A stretch of DNA of 15,298 nucleotides from contig JAIPJV010000016.1 in the NCBI GenBank assembly GCA_021734005.1, forward strand, positions 1 to 15,298. Direction: 5' to 3'. A program made the position numbers and the translations under genes. This document shows positions 7,681 through 15,070 of the stretch, one piece after another. The notes beneath the pieces are model-generated. The model made no database searches and was not told where the DNA came from. It was given only the letters and a program-made list of their open reading frames with translations. Origin of the DNA: Fidelibacterota bacterium (GTDB lineage Bacteria > Fidelibacterota > UBA2242 > JAFGTP01). Positions within the stretch are counted from its first letter, which is position 1, and each line of letters starts with the position of its first letter.

Positions 7681-7766
7681 CCGGTTAGTGCTTAATTGTG
7701 ATGTAATTAAATATCAGACAAAAGCTATTCATAACAAATAATGGAATCACACTCATACTTAACCGG
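7681..7766 (+). promoter_or_regulatory. Two-stem inverted repeat upstream of the XPB gene group
   Basis: CCGGTTA (7681-7687) pairs with TAACCGG (7760-7766). Further in, TGTGAT (7697-7702) pairs with ATCACA (7746-7751). The two stems are separated by internal loops of 9 and 8 bases. A smaller TTAATT/AATTAA palindrome (7692-7710) overlaps the inner stem. The structure ends about 30 bases before the start of the 448-residue protein. It may be a leader RNA structure or an operator region; function is unproved. The rest of the 190-base gap shows no further clear signal. Confidence 0.4.
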
Positions 7767-7797
7767 CAGGTTAATTCCAATACAAAGGAACTATTAG

Positions 7798-9144
7798 ATG
7801 GAATACAAGCATGAAAATTTTTATAATAATTTATCTCGAGCTGACAGGAATAGCATTTGTAAATTCAGGGGTATACCCAAAAAAGTTGCTAACTCTAAGA
7901 AGCTCTTTGTTAAACAATTCTTAACTGATAAAGGGGTAGATGAGGCTCTTGAATCTTTAGACCCTCTTGAATATTTAGGTATTTTTATAATTGCCCATTT
8001 TAATGATGATTATAAAGTTGATTTTTTCAAAAAAATATATGATTATGAACCGGCTGCCGGTTTCGACGCCACATTTAATCAAAGATATAAAGACCTATAT
8101 AAAGTTGTCAGAAAAAAATTAGTTAGAAAAGGAATCCTAGGTTTTTTCCATAGCAAATCAGATAGAAGCGCTAAAAGTAAGCTGGAAAAACGTGTGTTCT
8201 ATGTTCCTTCCAGGATTGCAGATAAGCTCTCCTTTCCCTTTAAAGCCCACCGGATCGATAAGGAATATTGGAAAAAGAATAGAAAATATTTATTAGACGG
8301 TATAATGACTGACTTTTATCAAAATATAGAAAGCCAGGTGGGAATCAAGGATGGTGATTTATATCATGATTCCAAACCTTTTAAGAGTGAATTTTTAATC
8401 TCGGATTGGATAGATTATTGGCAAGACTGCATAGATGCTCCCGGTTGGGTTCATTTTAACTCCCAAAAATTTTATCAAATATTATATTTCTTAAGCATGC
8501 TCCCTGATAAAAGCTGGTTGAGCGAAAAAGACTTTGATAGTTTTCTGGATATAATGCTATACGATAATTACAATACTGGCTATATCGAAAAGAAAAAAGG
8601 TGGTATCCGCTCAAAAATATTATTCCAATATATTGAAAATGATCAAATTTATTACCAGTCTACTCCCGAACTATTGTACAGGTATAATATTGAAAACCCT
8701 AACAGCTGGCATCAAGAAGATGAGCAAGCTCTGATAATAAAATTAGAAAATACTGCTCCTCATACTCTAAAAGAAGTTGTAATGATCTCGGACTTTAAAA
8801 TTTCCCATAACAGATTAATAGCGATCCCCAGCTTTATAAAAATGGGAAGGGCAAAAAAATCTGATTACGAATTTAAAATTATTAACTGGTTAATAAATAA
8901 TTATCCATTTTATCAGAAAGTTTTTGAAAAAGTACAACAACTGAGAGGATCGGAACTAGTCCATACCAATTTAGAAATTGCCAAACTTGGTGATATTAAA
9001 TTAAAGGCTATCCTGGAGAAAAAGTTTGCAGAATCTTCAAAAATTTTATTTTTAGATAATAATTATATCGTTTTCCTTCCGTCACTTCTTCCTAAGATTG
9101 AAAAACTATTGCAAAGAGAAGGATTAAGTATTAAACAGGTTTAG
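7798..9144 (+). CDS. Probable XPB-associated protein, first of two (448 residues)
   Basis: Not recognised as a named family. An N-terminal segment (about 12-42) reads like a SAP or helix-extended-loop-helix unit (LSRADRNSICKFRGIPKKV, then KKLFVKQFL). A winged-helix-like region (about 95-145) follows, with KKLVRKGILGFF and VFYVPSRIADKL. Proteins that accompany bacterial XPB show this kind of pattern. The last 60 or so residues (ELVHTNLEI through IEKLLQREGL) can be aligned by eye with the end of the Helicase_C_3-like module of the next protein, which suggests a divergent paralogue or the N-terminal part of a split ancestor. No nuclease or ATPase motif was seen. AAAGGA lies 8 bases before the ATG. 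The next gene starts 30 bases downstream. Confidence 0.55.
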   Translation: MEYKHENFYNNLSRADRNSICKFRGIPKKVANSKKLFVKQFLTDKGVDEALESLDPLEYLGIFIIAHFNDDYKVDFFKKIYDYEPAAGFDATFNQRYKDLYKVVRKKLVRKGILGFFHSKSDRSAKSKLEKRVFYVPSRIADKLSFPFKAHRIDKEYWKKNRKYLLDGIMTDFYQNIESQVGIKDGDLYHDSKPFKSEFLISDWIDYWQDCIDAPGWVHFNSQKFYQILYFLSMLPDKSWLSEKDFDSFLDIMLYDNYNTGYIEKKKGGIRSKILFQYIENDQIYYQSTPELLYRYNIENPNSWHQEDEQALIIKLENTAPHTLKEVVMISDFKISHNRLIAIPSFIKMGRAKKSDYEFKIINWLINNYPFYQKVFEKVQQLRGSELVHTNLEIAKLGDIKLKAILEKKFAESSKILFLDNNYIVFLPSLLPKIEKLLQREGLSIKQV

Positions 9145-9174
9145 TCTTTTAACTTTAAACTTGAAAGTATTTTA

Positions 9175-10866
9175 ATGATAAATGAAAAATTAAGAACCAT
9201 TGATGTTAAAAATCTTGATAAATCCAGTTTTCCATACGACTTAAGGCGAGACCTTCATCTATATATGGAGTTCATCACAAATAACGAGATTAGACGCCAT
9301 ACTCGTAATAATTTATTAACAAAAGTTGATTATAAAAAAATTGCTCGGTATCTTGGTCGGAATGAATTATTAAATAAGCAAAATTATGATGCAATCTCCA
9401 ATAACTGGATACTTTTCATAGATAGTTTGGCCAGAGACATGGGCTTCACTGATTGGGAGCAACATGGTAATTATCAAGGGGCCACAAGTACAACTCTATC
9501 CTATTCTGATAATTATATTGAATGTAATCAAAAAAGATATGATACATTTTTAAATGAGTCACTGAACCAACATGAAAAAGCCCTTCTTTTAGAACAGATT
9601 AAGTATTATAGCCATAGAAATAATGAATTATTGACAAAATTTTTTGGTAGTAAGTTAGACAGATTTAGAACCTATGGTTGTGCCACAGGGGTACTTCCTT
9701 ATATTAACTTCTTTAAAGCCCGAAACAAACTTCTGGAGATTCTCAGTAAATTGGAAACGGACAAATGGTACAGCACTGAATCCTTAATTAATTATATGCA
9801 TGAAAACCATCCTTACTTTCTCATTTCTCGTAAACCAAAATACAAATACGAATCAGATAAAAAGCAAGGGCGATACGTTAATTTTAAGGAGTGGAACACG
9901 AAAACCAACCATCAGAAAGATATACAAGAAAGTCAAAAGGATAGCTTTGCTCGTGTGGAGGGTCGCTTCATTGAACGCTTTCTCGAAGGAATTCCTTATA
10001 TAATGGATTATGTGAAAGTCGCCTACGATCCAAATTATCAATCAAATATAGCACCGTCTCTGGGCAGATTAAAAGCCTTTAAAATCGATACCAAATTAAT
10101 CAAATTATTCAAAGATAAAATTGAAAAACCGGTAGTTACTATTCAACCAAATTTCGAGATTCGAATAGACACTCAATTTCATCCTATTAAATTATTAAAG
10201 ATGTTAAAAAATTTCGGGGAATTAATTTCCGAGGATCAAACCTATTTAGTAAAATTACAGAAGAAAAAAGTACTCGATTTCCTGGTTAAACATAAAGATT
10301 TCAATTTAGTTAATTTTTTAAAGGATTTATCCGATAAGTCACTCCCAAAAAATATCGAATTTGAAATCGAGGAATGGGTAGGCCATACAGATAAATTTCT
10401 ACTGTTTTCAGATTGTGCATTATATGAAGGTAAAGCCGCATTTCAGAATCTCGATGATTATACAGTGGAAAAAATTAATGACACTATTCGCATTGTAAAT
10501 AAACCGGAGGATTTAATCGCTTCTCTGGAAAAAGCCAAATTAGTTCCAGTTAGAATTCATCATAACTCCGATAAATTTGAATCGATTCCTGAAGAAGCCA
10601 ATTCGATAATGACCACTCTTAGAAAAAAGAATAAGCCATCTACCAAAAATAAAGTAATGATTAAACAATCTAATCTCATCCAATTCAATATAAATGAAAA
10701 GGATTTCTATCACAAAGTAGTGGAGTCATTATTAGAACAAAATTTTAAATTCGATTTTGATGAAAATAAACAAACTCTAATAATCGCCAAAGAAAAAGAA
10801 GAATCAATCAAAGAAATTTTTTATAAACTATCTAAAAATTATAATCTAAACATTAAAACAGAATAA
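9175..10866 (+). CDS. Helicase-associated protein with Helicase_C_3 (XPB/Ssl2 N-terminal-like) domain
   Basis: A 563-residue soluble protein directly in front of XPB. The middle shows winged-helix-like stretches (ARNKLLEILSKL, then WYSTESLINYMHENHPYFLI, about 182-217; FIERFLEGIPYIMDYVKVAY, 265-284). About 319-440 matches the Helicase_C_3 pattern: VVTIQPNFEIRI, a helix, GELISEDQTYLVKLQKKKVLDFL, then SLPKNIEFEIEEWVG. Mycobacteria encode a protein with this domain (Rv0862c) next to XPB (Rv0861c), so a partner or regulator of the helicase is the best guess. The last 60 residues are a Lys-rich extension without recognisable motifs. No catalytic residues are visible. The ribosome binding site is weak, and the gap to XPB is only 7 bases. 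Confidence 0.65.
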   Translation: MINEKLRTIDVKNLDKSSFPYDLRRDLHLYMEFITNNEIRRHTRNNLLTKVDYKKIARYLGRNELLNKQNYDAISNNWILFIDSLARDMGFTDWEQHGNYQGATSTTLSYSDNYIECNQKRYDTFLNESLNQHEKALLLEQIKYYSHRNNELLTKFFGSKLDRFRTYGCATGVLPYINFFKARNKLLEILSKLETDKWYSTESLINYMHENHPYFLISRKPKYKYESDKKQGRYVNFKEWNTKTNHQKDIQESQKDSFARVEGRFIERFLEGIPYIMDYVKVAYDPNYQSNIAPSLGRLKAFKIDTKLIKLFKDKIEKPVVTIQPNFEIRIDTQFHPIKLLKMLKNFGELISEDQTYLVKLQKKKVLDFLVKHKDFNLVNFLKDLSDKSLPKNIEFEIEEWVGHTDKFLLFSDCALYEGKAAFQNLDDYTVEKINDTIRIVNKPEDLIASLEKAKLVPVRIHHNSDKFESIPEEANSIMTTLRKKNKPSTKNKVMIKQSNLIQFNINEKDFYHKVVESLLEQNFKFDFDENKQTLIIAKEKEESIKEIFYKLSKNYNLNIKTE

Positions 10867-10873
10867 AATTATC

Positions 10874-12538
10874 ATGAATATAAATAATAGTCCTGGCCCA
10901 ATTATCATTCAAAGTGATAATTCTATACTATTAGAAACCCAGCATCAAAAATTTGAGCAAGCTCGAGATTTTCTTAGTAAATTTGCCGAACTGGTAAAAT
11001 CACCTGAGTTCATCCATACTTATCGAATAACTCCTTTATCTTTATGGAATGCTGCTGCCATTGACATATCAATAAATGAAATATTATCTGGGCTTCAGGC
11101 ATATGCCAAATATCAGGTACCGGAGAATGTGATCACCAATCTTGAGGATTGGTTTGATATTTATGGAAAATTGACCCTTTATAATGATGATCACAATTTA
11201 CTAAGACTTGAAATTTCCGAGAGTAATATTTTCAACCGGCTCCTTAATGATGACAATTTAGAAAAATACTGGCACCATAAAGGATCGAATCAACTTTACA
11301 TCAATTCCTCTCAGCGGGGCAATTTGAAACAGGATCTTATTAAAGCAGGTTACCCTGTGCAAGACCTGTGCGGTTATGTTGATGGGAATCAGCTGGAAAT
11401 AGAATCTAAGAAGATCGATCTGGAAGGTGAAAAATTTGACTATTATCCTTATCAAAAGGAAGCCATCGAAGCTTTTTATGAATCTGGCAATGAAAGAGGG
11501 GGAAGCGGTGTAATTGTTTTACCCTGCGGTTCAGGCAAAACAATAGTAGGGATAGGAGTAATAAATAAAATTTCCAGCCACACAATAATAATCACTACAA
11601 ATAATGTAGCCGCCCATCAATGGCGGCATGAACTTCTGGACAAAACCAATCTTTCTGAAGACATGATTGGTGAATATACAGGAGCTAGAAAAATTATCAA
11701 ACCGATCACAATCACGACTTATCAGATGATGACTCATAGAAAAAATACTGATGAAGATTTCAAGCATATAAATATTTTTACTGATTATAACTGGGGATTA
11801 ATTATCTATGATGAAGTTCACATGCTGCCAGCACCAGTTTTTAGAGCAACAACCAATATTCAGTCCAAAAGAAGGCTGGGGCTTACGGCTACTCTGGTTA
11901 GAGAAGATGGAAAAGAAGATGAAGTTTTTGCCCTTATTGGCCCCAAAAAATATGATCTACCCTGGAAAGTCCTGGAGCAACAGGGCTATATTTCTCAAGT
12001 TTATTGCTCTGAATTCAGGATAAAAATGCCGGATAAATTAGAAGTAGAGTATGCCTATGCAAAAAAAAGAGAACAATTTCGACTTGCTTCAGAGAACCCC
12101 AGAAAAATTCAAATAACTGAAGAATTGATTGCTAACCACAGGGAGGACAGTATTCTTGTTATAGGCTATTACATTTCACAACTGGAAAATGTTGCTGAAG
12201 AACTGGATTTACCCATAATTACGGGAAAGACTAAAGAAGAAGAGCGAGAAAAATTATACGAAGCTTTTAGAAATAAGAAAATTAATAGTTTAGTAGTATC
12301 AAAAGTTGCCAATTTTGCAGTCGACCTTCCAGATGCTAATGTTATGATTCAGCTCTCGGGCACCTTTGGTTCACGTCAGGAAGAAGCTCAAAGATTGGGA
12401 AGAATTTTACGGCCTAAAAAAAAGCGTTCTCACTTTTACACACTGGTTTCGAAAGGTACAAGTGAGCAAAAATTTGCTATAAACCGGCAGATGTTCCTTG
12501 TTGAACAAGGTTACAGATATGATATTGAATATTTCTAA
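10874..12538 (+). CDS. DNA repair helicase XPB (Rad25/ERCC3 family)
   Basis: ATP-dependent superfamily 2 DNA helicase or translocase; 554 residues, near the mycobacterial XPB length. The N-terminal damage-recognition-like domain (1-180) keeps the bacterial XPB landmarks IIQSDNSILLE, FIHTYRITPLSLWNA and GYVDGN. Motor motifs are: motif I LPCGSGKT (216-223), motif II DEVH (313-316), motif III LTAT (337-340), the XPB-specific RED (343-345), motif V around VVSKVANFAVDLP (474-486) and motif VI QRLGRILRP (507-515). All catalytic residues are present, so it should be active. In eukaryotes XPB opens DNA in repair and transcription; in bacteria its role is poorly defined. Archaeal XPB works with the nuclease Bax1, which is not present here. 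No Shine-Dalgarno is visible; coupling to the previous gene is likely. Confidence 0.96.
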   Translation: MNINNSPGPIIIQSDNSILLETQHQKFEQARDFLSKFAELVKSPEFIHTYRITPLSLWNAAAIDISINEILSGLQAYAKYQVPENVITNLEDWFDIYGKLTLYNDDHNLLRLEISESNIFNRLLNDDNLEKYWHHKGSNQLYINSSQRGNLKQDLIKAGYPVQDLCGYVDGNQLEIESKKIDLEGEKFDYYPYQKEAIEAFYESGNERGGSGVIVLPCGSGKTIVGIGVINKISSHTIIITTNNVAAHQWRHELLDKTNLSEDMIGEYTGARKIIKPITITTYQMMTHRKNTDEDFKHINIFTDYNWGLIIYDEVHMLPAPVFRATTNIQSKRRLGLTATLVREDGKEDEVFALIGPKKYDLPWKVLEQQGYISQVYCSEFRIKMPDKLEVEYAYAKKREQFRLASENPRKIQITEELIANHREDSILVIGYYISQLENVAEELDLPIITGKTKEEEREKLYEAFRNKKINSLVVSKVANFAVDLPDANVMIQLSGTFGSRQEEAQRLGRILRPKKKRSHFYTLVSKGTSEQKFAINRQMFLVEQGYRYDIEYF

Positions 12539-12587
12539 TTCTACCCGGCGTAATTCATTATTTCTGGTCTAATTTTATTATATTAAA

Positions 12588-13256
12588 CTATCCAGAAGCC
12601 ATAATTACAATTTCTTGAACCAATTTTTCAATTCCCCGGTCAACATCTTTGATTCCCGGACCCAGCATATAGGCCGGTGTTGAAATCACCCTATTATTTT
12701 TGTCGATAACACAATCATCGACCGGGCAATTAACATGGGTGGCTCCGAATTCTTCGACATCAGCTGCAGTAGCAGAATCATTACCAATAGTCAATTTCAG
12801 ATCATCTGTTTTTTCACCAAGAACTTTGGCTGCCAAAACAGGGGAAATGCAGATAAAACCAAGCGGTATAGAAGATTTATAAGCATCATTTACAAAATTT
12901 GCAACATCAGGATTAACCGTACACTCTGTGCCTTCCACTGCATAATCACACAGATTTTTAGCAACACCAAAACCACCGGGAAAGACGACTGCATCAAATT
13001 CACGGGCAGATACACTATTTATGGCTTTCGCCTCCCCCCGGGCAATGCGGGCTGATTCCACCAGAACATTCCTTGTTTCCCCTTCCTGCGGTTCCCCATT
13101 AATATGATCAACAACATGCATTTGAGGAAGGTCAGGTGCCAGACATTGAACTTCGACGCCCTGTTTATCAAGAGCAAGAAGGGTTAAAACAGCTTCATGA
13201 ATTTCTGATCCATCATTAACTCCACAACCTGATAATACAACTGCGACTTTTGCCAT
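12588..13256 (-). CDS. elbB: ElbB-type glyoxalase (DJ-1/PfpI superfamily)
   Basis: A class I glutamine amidotransferase-like protein of 222 residues, full length. In E. coli, ElbB has been linked to isoprenoid synthesis and shows glyoxalase-type activity; the true role is uncertain. Matching landmarks are the N-terminal VVLSGCGVNDGSEIHEAVLT (7-26), the VVFPGGFGVAKNL loop (90-102) and the nucleophile elbow GFICISP with C136. AAAGGAG lies 7 bases before the ATG. It is convergent with the XPB gene, with 49 bases between the two stops. No partner gene lies beside it, so it appears monocistronic. Confidence 0.95.
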   Translation of the reverse strand: MAKVAVVLSGCGVNDGSEIHEAVLTLLALDKQGVEVQCLAPDLPQMHVVDHINGEPQEGETRNVLVESARIARGEAKAINSVSAREFDAVVFPGGFGVAKNLCDYAVEGTECTVNPDVANFVNDAYKSSIPLGFICISPVLAAKVLGEKTDDLKLTIGNDSATAADVEEFGATHVNCPVDDCVIDKNNRVISTPAYMLGPGIKDVDRGIEKLVQEIVIMASG

Positions 13257-13299
13257 ATTTATTCTCCTTTAATTAAAATTAACCTGAATGTCAAAATAA

Positions 13300-13326
13300 A
13301 TTATAATAGGATTTCTTCTTTATCAA
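13300..13326 (-). promoter_or_regulatory. Putative elbB promoter
   Basis: On the minus strand TTGATA (13326-13321) is followed by a perfect TATAAT (13305-13300). The spacer is 15 bases, which is short. A shifted -10, TAATTT, would give 17. The -10 lies about 45 bases before the ATG. Plausible but not certain. Confidence 0.4.
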
Positions 13327-13375
13327 GAATTACCATTTGAAAAAATTTAAAAAAGTGATGATTTTATGATGTGAA

Positions 13376-13556
13376 CCTCTCGTGTCATGGACATCTCTTC
13401 GAGACAAAGACACCACGACGCGAAGTTTTTTATTAGCATGTTTTGCAATCTAGATTTAACCAAATAATCCAATCCAATAATTACAAAAAAATATTTTCGT
13501 GCCTTTCATGGGAAGTAATTTTTGTGCATTTCGTGCTTTTTGTGGAAAATTCGTGG
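13376..13556. repeat. GTG-rich degenerate repeat in the elbB-mntP gap
   Basis: The 302-base gap between elbB and mntP holds no convincing gene. Its mntP-proximal end contains a run of related units on the plus strand: TTTTCGTGC (13494), TTTCATGG (13504), TTTTTGTGC (13519), TTTCGTGC (13529), TTTTTGTGG (13537) and TTCGTGG (13550), mostly 9-11 bases apart. At 13376-13426, on the opposite strand, is a related-looking CGTGGTGTCTTTGTCTCGAA stretch. Similar 'TTCGTGCATTTCGTG' tracts are, from general knowledge, scattered between genes in many bacterial genomes, without known function. The elbB-proximal third holds only the elbB promoter. Confidence 0.5.
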
Positions 13557-13558
13557 GG

Positions 13559-14128
13559 TTAGAGGGGCCAGTTTTCCAGTAAAATTTTCACCCCAACAAT
13601 AATCAGAATCACCCCGGCCGCAAGTTCAATTTTATTTTCAAAAAGATGACCAAGATGATCGCCAATATAAACACCGGCAAAAGACATCAGAAAAGTTATA
13701 ACTGAAATGATAATAGCGGGCATGATCACAGTCACATGAATCAGAGAGAAGCTAAATCCAACTCCCAGAGCATCTATACTGGTAGCCACGGCAAACATGA
13801 GCATGGGCAAAAAACTAAGAGGGTCAGCAGGTAGAGAACTGGATTCCATCTTGCGAGACTCATAGATCATCTTTCCACCGATGAATAGTAAAATTCCAAA
13901 AGCTACTAGCGGCCCGGCTTTGTCAATATATTGGATAAAACTATTTCCTGCCCCCCATCCAATAATGGGCATTATACCCTGAAATAATCCGAAGAAAAGT
14001 CCGACCCTTGTAGCATGCCTGATCTTCAGAATTCTGATCACTGATCCAATAGCAATGGAGACAGCAAAAGCATCAATGGCCAGACTGATTGCAATTAAAA
14101 TTATCGATAAGATGCTCATATTTTCCAT
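13559..14128 (-). CDS. mntP: Manganese efflux pump MntP
   Basis: Inner-membrane exporter of Mn2+; 189 residues with six predicted helices in two DUF204-type repeats. The paired signature acidic motifs are LAIDAFAVSIAIG (D19) and TSIDALGVGFSFS (D119), counted from the first ATG. Other family features are FGLFQGIMPIIGWG (46-59) and GKMIYE (85-90). Two starts are possible: ATG at 14128, or Met4 at 14119, which overlaps the stop of the upstream PP-loop gene as ATGA. The latter is the more usual coupling arrangement. No manganese riboswitch (yybP-ykoY type) is visible, as the gene has no leader of its own. Confidence 0.93.
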   Translation of the reverse strand: MENMSILSIILIAISLAIDAFAVSIAIGSVIRILKIRHATRVGLFFGLFQGIMPIIGWGAGNSFIQYIDKAGPLVAFGILLFIGGKMIYESRKMESSSLPADPLSFLPMLMFAVATSIDALGVGFSFSLIHVTVIMPAIIISVITFLMSFAGVYIGDHLGHLFENKIELAAGVILIIVGVKILLENWPL

Positions 14129-14982
14129 TTTTGATATTTGTTATAAAGGCTCTGATCCTCGTGCTTGCGGTAGGCCTTTTGGAGTTCAAGAGCCCGTTTT
14201 TTGACCTGATCGGTGATCCTGTTTGCCGAATAATAGACAGCAGGTTTACCTTTTCCTGACTGAATAACATTCTCATATTTTTCGACAACTCCACATTCAG
14301 CTTCATCACGAGCAACAACATACCATTCCTGATTTTCCGAAATAAAAAAATGCCGGCCCACATTCAACAAATAAACAGTATCGGCATTGATCAGATCATT
14401 TTCAATCAATGTTTTATATTTTAATTTTAACTGCTTGTCGCATAAAAGGCAGCCACCTGCTGGTGACGGATAATTTTCGACTCCAAATTTTTCAGCCAGC
14501 TCAAATTGCCTGTTCCGCGAGCGACCACGAATTCCGAGTTCCTCAAGGGGTTTGATAATTTCCATATCAATTTTGCTGTCGATCAATTCTTCCGCTTGGC
14601 GGGTTTGTGACATTGGCCGCTGGCCGGTAACTTCCCCTGTAGCCAGATAATCAAAGCCTTCATCTTTTGCCAATTCTTGAGCAACAGATTTCATAAATAT
14701 CTTGCAATCTTTGCAGGGGTTATAGCCTTTGCCATAGCCATATTCGGCATTTTTTATGACATTCAGATAACCTCGTAACCAGGGCTCGCTGTAACAATCA
14801 ATGGTGTGTAATTTGACATCTTCTGATTCCAGAAATCCATCTTTGACTGCTTTATCAGAATTAAAGGGTAGATCAAAAAAAACAGTCTCAACATGATTTT
14901 CATTTTCTTTTAATAATTTAATTGTCAGTCGAGAATCCAGACCACCGGAATACAGAACCAAAACTTTTTTATTAGAAATCAT
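14116..14982 (-). CDS. PP-loop ATPase resembling tRNA-thiolating enzymes
   Basis: An ATP pyrophosphatase that probably adenylates a substrate for sulfur transfer. The PP-loop SGGLDS is at 12-17. Two Cys pairs follow: C90 and C93 in NPCKDCK, and C178 and C181 in PAGGCLLCD. Their spacing of about 88 residues recalls the catalytic Cys pair of MnmA, so tRNA 2-thiouridine or 4-thiouridine synthesis is the leading guess; a metal-binding role is the alternative. The C-terminal 100 residues are unlike MnmA. I chose the ATG at 14982 (288 residues) because GAGG lies 6 bases upstream. An in-frame TTG at 14994 would swallow that site. TATAAT at 14998-15003 is a possible -10. Stop and mntP start overlap by ATGA. 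Confidence 0.75.
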   Translation of the reverse strand: MISNKKVLVLYSGGLDSRLTIKLLKENENHVETVFFDLPFNSDKAVKDGFLESEDVKLHTIDCYSEPWLRGYLNVIKNAEYGYGKGYNPCKDCKIFMKSVAQELAKDEGFDYLATGEVTGQRPMSQTRQAEELIDSKIDMEIIKPLEELGIRGRSRNRQFELAEKFGVENYPSPAGGCLLCDKQLKLKYKTLIENDLINADTVYLLNVGRHFFISENQEWYVVARDEAECGVVEKYENVIQSGKGKPAVYYSANRITDQVKKRALELQKAYRKHEDQSLYNKYQKWKI

Positions 14983-14997
14983 CTTCTTCCTCAAAAC

Positions 14998-15003
14998 ATT
15001 ATA
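14998..15003 (-). promoter_or_regulatory. Possible -10 element for the PP-loop/mntP operon
   Basis: A perfect TATAAT on the minus strand lies 15 bases before the chosen ATG, just after the leuS terminator. No good -35 hexamer is found at 15-18 bases upstream. The implied leader would be only about 9 bases, barely including the ribosome binding site. It may be chance. Confidence 0.3.
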
Positions 15004-15006
15004 TAG

Positions 15007-15046
15007 AAAAGAGGGTAAATCCTGTTAACCAGAACCACCCTCTTTT
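15007..15046 (-). terminator. Rho-independent terminator of leuS
   Basis: On the minus strand AAAAGAGGGT (15046-15037) pairs perfectly over 10 bp with ACCCTCTTTT (15016-15007) across a 20-base loop. The loop itself has a small CTG/CAG inner pair. The 3' arm ends in TTTT followed by CTAT. It lies 25 bases after the leuS stop, so it separates leuS from the PP-loop/mntP pair. Confidence 0.75.
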
Positions 15047-15070
15047 GACAATTTATCTATTGCATATTTT

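Noticed and set aside
10874..12538. Reading the helicase as a type I restriction HsdR or a Cas3-like helicase
   Set aside because: The N-terminal damage-recognition-like domain, the RED motif after LTAT and the end-to-end resemblance to mycobacterial XPB identify it as XPB. No nuclease, HD domain or CRISPR array is present.
12562..12597. Possible terminator between the convergent XPB and elbB genes (TTCTGG ... CCAGAA)
   Set aside because: The stem is only 6 bp with a 24-base loop and there is no T-tract on either strand. It also runs into the end of the elbB coding sequence.
14983..14994. TTG at 14994 as the start of the PP-loop protein
   Set aside because: It would add four residues encoded by the probable ribosome binding site itself, and the ATG at 14982 has GAGG at good spacing.
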